A stretch of DNA of 64,000 bases from Flavobacterium dankookense (GTDB taxonomy: Bacteria; Bacteroidota; Bacteroidia; Flavobacteriales; Flavobacteriaceae), in NCBI RefSeq assembly GCF_004362665.1, contig NZ_SNXR01000012.1, forward strand, positions 248,001-312,000, written 5' to 3'. The notes below the pieces were generated by a model. The model did no database searches. It saw only the letters and a program-made list of their open reading frames with translations, and was not told the origin of the DNA. The position numbers and the translations under genes are program-made. Of this stretch, positions 61,735 through 64,000 are shown piece after piece (the stretch's first letter is position 1; each line of letters starts with the position of its first letter).

Positions 61735-62838
61735 TTATATTTCTAAATAATTTCCACCAGCAATTCGAGTGATAATTAAATCAACATTTTCTTTATACGA
61801 TTTTGAAAAAGGAAGTTTGACATTAGAATTTTTTATAAAACACAACGCATTTCCTGTGTGAATTCTTGATACTTGATTCACATTAATAATGTAACTATTG
61901 TGAATTCGTAAAAAGTCTTTTGGAGGTAAAACGCTTTCAAAATGTTTTAAAGTTTTGAATGCCGTAATCATTTCTCCGTTGTTTAAATGAATGTCGGTTG
62001 AATTATTATCAGCTTCAAAATATAAAATATCTGTTGAATCAATATAGCGATAATCACCATATGATTTAACACAAATAATTAAAGGTTGTTCTTTTTGAAC
62101 GGTTATGATTTCTTCTGCTTTTGGAGAAGGATTTACAACTTCAACTTCAGTTTCTGTATTTTCTTCTACAATTTCTTCTGTAGTTTCAACCTCTTCATCT
62201 GCTGTTTCTAGTAATTTTGCTTCTTCTTCAGCAATACTTTCTTGTGAAGTGATAATTTTTTCTTCGGCTAGTTCTTCTTCGATGATTTCTTCTTCAGGAT
62301 AAAGAGTTTCTTCTTCTTCTAAAATTTCATTAATAGGTTCTTCTATTTCTTCTTCTTCTGAGAAATCATCTGAAACAGCAACTAATTGGTTTACAACTAT
62401 ATTTTCAACTGCTTTTGGCTGCATAGATACAGTCGTTGGTTGAACTACTGAATAATTAACTTCTATATCGCGAACTAATTTGAAGATTGCTTTTCTAAAC
62501 TCATTAATGTGTAACGGTTTTAGCATATAATCAATGACTTCATATTTTAGTGCGTCAAAAGCGTATTCTTTTGTGTTTGTTGTAATAATAATCTTTGGCA
62601 CCACTTTTAGATAACGATACAATTCGCTGATTAAAGAGAAGGAAAGATTACTTTCTTTGTTTGAAGGATTTATTTCTAGGAAAACCAATTTTGGTTGATG
62701 CTCAAGAATTAAGTTAATTCCATCATCAAAAGTAGAAGCAACAGCCAAACAAGTTAAATTTTGAAAACTTTCAGCTAACGCTTTTGTCTTCAAAACACTG
62801 TTTTGATCATCGTCAATAATGATGTAAGTATAATTCAT
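61735..62838 (-). CDS. LytTR regulator with Asp-to-Glu pseudo-receiver
   Basis: 367 aa. An N-terminal receiver fold keeps the acidic cluster (IIIDDDQNS), the Thr (KIIITTN) and the Lys (YMLKPL), but the phospho-acceptor position reads LVFLEI, Glu55 instead of Asp. A very Glu-rich linker of about 110 residues (SEEEEIEEPINEILEEEE) follows. The C-terminal LytTR DNA-binding domain (ICVKSYGDYRYIDSTDILYFEADNNSTDIHL, FLRIHNSYIINVNQV) is intact. The Glu may mimic phosphorylation. The next gene downstream is the repeat peptide. Confidence 0.92.
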   Translation of the reverse strand: MNYTYIIIDDDQNSVLKTKALAESFQNLTCLAVASTFDDGINLILEHQPKLVFLEINPSNKESNLSFSLISELYRYLKVVPKIIITTNTKEYAFDALKYEVIDYMLKPLHINEFRKAIFKLVRDIEVNYSVVQPTTVSMQPKAVENIVVNQLVAVSDDFSEEEEIEEPINEILEEEETLYPEEEIIEEELAEEKIITSQESIAEEEAKLLETADEEVETTEEIVEENTETEVEVVNPSPKAEEIITVQKEQPLIICVKSYGDYRYIDSTDILYFEADNNSTDIHLNNGEMITAFKTLKHFESVLPPKDFLRIHNSYIINVNQVSRIHTGNALCFIKNSNVKLPFSKSYKENVDLIITRIAGGNYLEI

Positions 62839-63083
62839 CTAAGCTTTTCCTGTTTGGTTTAATAGGGAAAGCACAGTAGTTTTTGGTTTGAAAGTAGTTT
62901 TGGGGACTATTCTTGGGCGAAGTTTGTCATTATATTTTAACATAAAAAAAAAATTCGATTAAACGCTTGTATTTTCGTTAAACGAATGACCTGAATTCTT
63001 TTAAGAACGTATTAAATTACGAAACCCAAATTCGCAGTTGAATTTGGGTTTTGTTTTGTGTTTCGTAAATTATATTTTTACTT
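62839..63083. other. intergenic region between glyS and the LytTR gene
   Basis: About 245 bp. It holds a hairpin near 63022-63053 and otherwise no recognised signal for the LytTR promoter. Confidence 0.5.
63022..63053 (-). terminator. probable terminator of glyS
   Basis: The stem AAACCCAAATTC / GAATTTGGGTTT with a 6-nt loop lies 31 bp past the glyS stop. The T-tract is weak on the minus strand. Confidence 0.65.
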
Positions 63084-64000
63084 CTAAACGGTTTTCATTA
63101 ACCAATTTCTCATCGAAACTTCTTCGTTGATTATTGCTCTTAGTTCTGCAATAGCCACTCTGTCTTGTTTCATTGAATCTCTATGACGAATGGTTACTGT
63201 TTTATCTTCCAAAGTTTGGTGATCTACTGTAATACAAAATGGAGTTCCAAGCGCATCTTGACGACGGTAACGTCTTCCAACAGCGTCTTTTTCGTCATAA
63301 GCTACATTGAAATCCCATTTTAAATCGTCAATGATGCTTTGAGCCACTTCTGGCAAACCGTCTTTTTTAACTAATGGTAAAACGGCTGCTTTGGTTGGTG
63401 CTAAAACCGATGGCAAAGCCAGAACTGTTCTTGTTGAACCATCTTCTAATGTTTCTTCTTTTAATGAAGTTGCAAAGACCGCTAAAAACATTCTGTCTAA
63501 TCCAACCGATGTTTCAACTACGTAAGGAACGTAATTTGAATTGGTTTCGTTGTCGAAATATTGTAGTTTTTTGCCTGAATATTGTTCGTGTGCTTTCAAA
63601 TCGAAATCGGTTCTAGAATGAATTCCTTCTAATTCTTTGAAACCAAAAGGGAAATTGAATTCGATATCGGCTGCAGCGTTAGCATAGTGGGCTAATTTTT
63701 CGTGGTCGTGGAAACGGTAGTTTTGTTTGCCTAAACCTAATGATAGGTGCCAGTTTAAACGGGTTGTTTTCCAGTATTCGTACCATTTCATTTCTTCGCC
63801 TGGTTTTACAAAAAATTGCATTTCCATTTGTTCGAATTCACGCATGCGGAAGATGAATTGTCTTGCAACAATCTCGTTTCGGAATGCTTTACCTGTTTGT
63901 GCAATTCCAAACGGGATTTTCATTCTACCTGTTTTTTGAACGTTTAAGAAGTTTACGAAAATTCCTTGTGCGGTTTCTGGACGAAGGTATAAATCCATTG
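63084..64000 (-). CDS. glyS: glycine--tRNA ligase, single-chain type (5' end outside window)
   Basis: The C-terminal 305 residues are visible. Class II motif 2 region (GKAFRNEIVARQFIFRMREFEQMEMQFFV), the glycine-site TDFDLKAHEQYSGK and motif 3 (PYVVETSVGLDRMFLAVF) lead to an anticodon-binding domain (PSVLAPTKAAVLPLVKKDG, FCITVDHQTLEDKTVTIRHRDSMKQDRV). This is the eukaryote/archaea-like alpha2 enzyme, as expected in Bacteroidetes. The gene continues beyond base 64000. Confidence 0.96.
   Translation of the reverse strand, partial: MDLYLRPETAQGIFVNFLNVQKTGRMKIPFGIAQTGKAFRNEIVARQFIFRMREFEQMEMQFFVKPGEEMKWYEYWKTTRLNWHLSLGLGKQNYRFHDHEKLAHYANAAADIEFNFPFGFKELEGIHSRTDFDLKAHEQYSGKKLQYFDNETNSNYVPYVVETSVGLDRMFLAVFATSLKEETLEDGSTRTVLALPSVLAPTKAAVLPLVKKDGLPEVAQSIIDDLKWDFNVAYDEKDAVGRRYRRQDALGTPFCITVDHQTLEDKTVTIRHRDSMKQDRVAIAELRAIINEEVSMRNWLMKTV

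Overview
The window is a chromosomal segment of a low-GC member of the Flavobacteriaceae, most like Flavobacterium. The evidence is the complete Bat operon, TonB receptor/DUF5689 lipoprotein and S9 peptidase genes typical of the phylum, TAnnTTTG-type -7 boxes ahead of several genes, a eukaryote-like single-chain glycyl-tRNA synthetase, and an ABC permease fused to an M1 peptidase. I see no insertion sequence, prophage or CRISPR array.

Layout. 1-9553 (minus): a MoxR/DUF58/BatA-BatE operon, with a conserved small protein cut by the left edge. 9802-13738 (plus): aldo/keto reductase, an AlbA_2-type protein overlapping a PPP-type phosphatase, an outer-membrane barrel and PhnA. 13739-15304: a one-gene insertion flanked by a duplicated phnA 3' end, followed by about 650 bp of repeats. 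15958-19929 (minus): lipoprotein, ALDH7-type dehydrogenase, 3-hydroxyanthranilate dioxygenase, secreted nuclease/phosphatase. 20068-26874 (plus): TonB receptor, DUF5689 lipoprotein, small lipoprotein, S9 peptidase. 27048-27630: a 42-bp-period repeat array ahead of an XRE-like regulator. 27754-32726 (minus): accC-accB-fabH-rpmF-yceD and pdxA. 32787-37149: ribE, a proline-rich small membrane protein, tRNA(CAU), methylmalonyl-CoA epimerase, rbfA, an FtsX/LolE permease and dusB.

37254-50453 (plus) is an accessory stretch. It holds two membrane AraC regulators, two EreA/ChaN/TraB-like proteins with an M1 peptidase, a Crp/Fnr regulator with small enzymes, a decayed membrane-protein gene, and several small exported proteins. 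50579-58241 holds lepA, the ABC/M1 exporter pair and thiL.

The most interesting part is 58283-62838, all on the minus strand. In transcription order it has a LytTR regulator whose receiver carries Glu in place of the phospho-accepting Asp, a tiny exported protein made of five near-perfect SGGKKPVVGE decapeptides, a lipoprotein-like TPR histidine kinase, and a NarL-type response regulator. This looks like a candidate peptide-signalling cassette with a multi-copy propeptide; the functional link is inference. The window ends inside glyS.

Two single genes (13751-15151 and 40609-41763) are each bracketed by direct repeats that end exactly at gene junctions, which suggests clean single-gene gain by recombination. 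All family assignments were made by reading motifs in the translation, without database searches.
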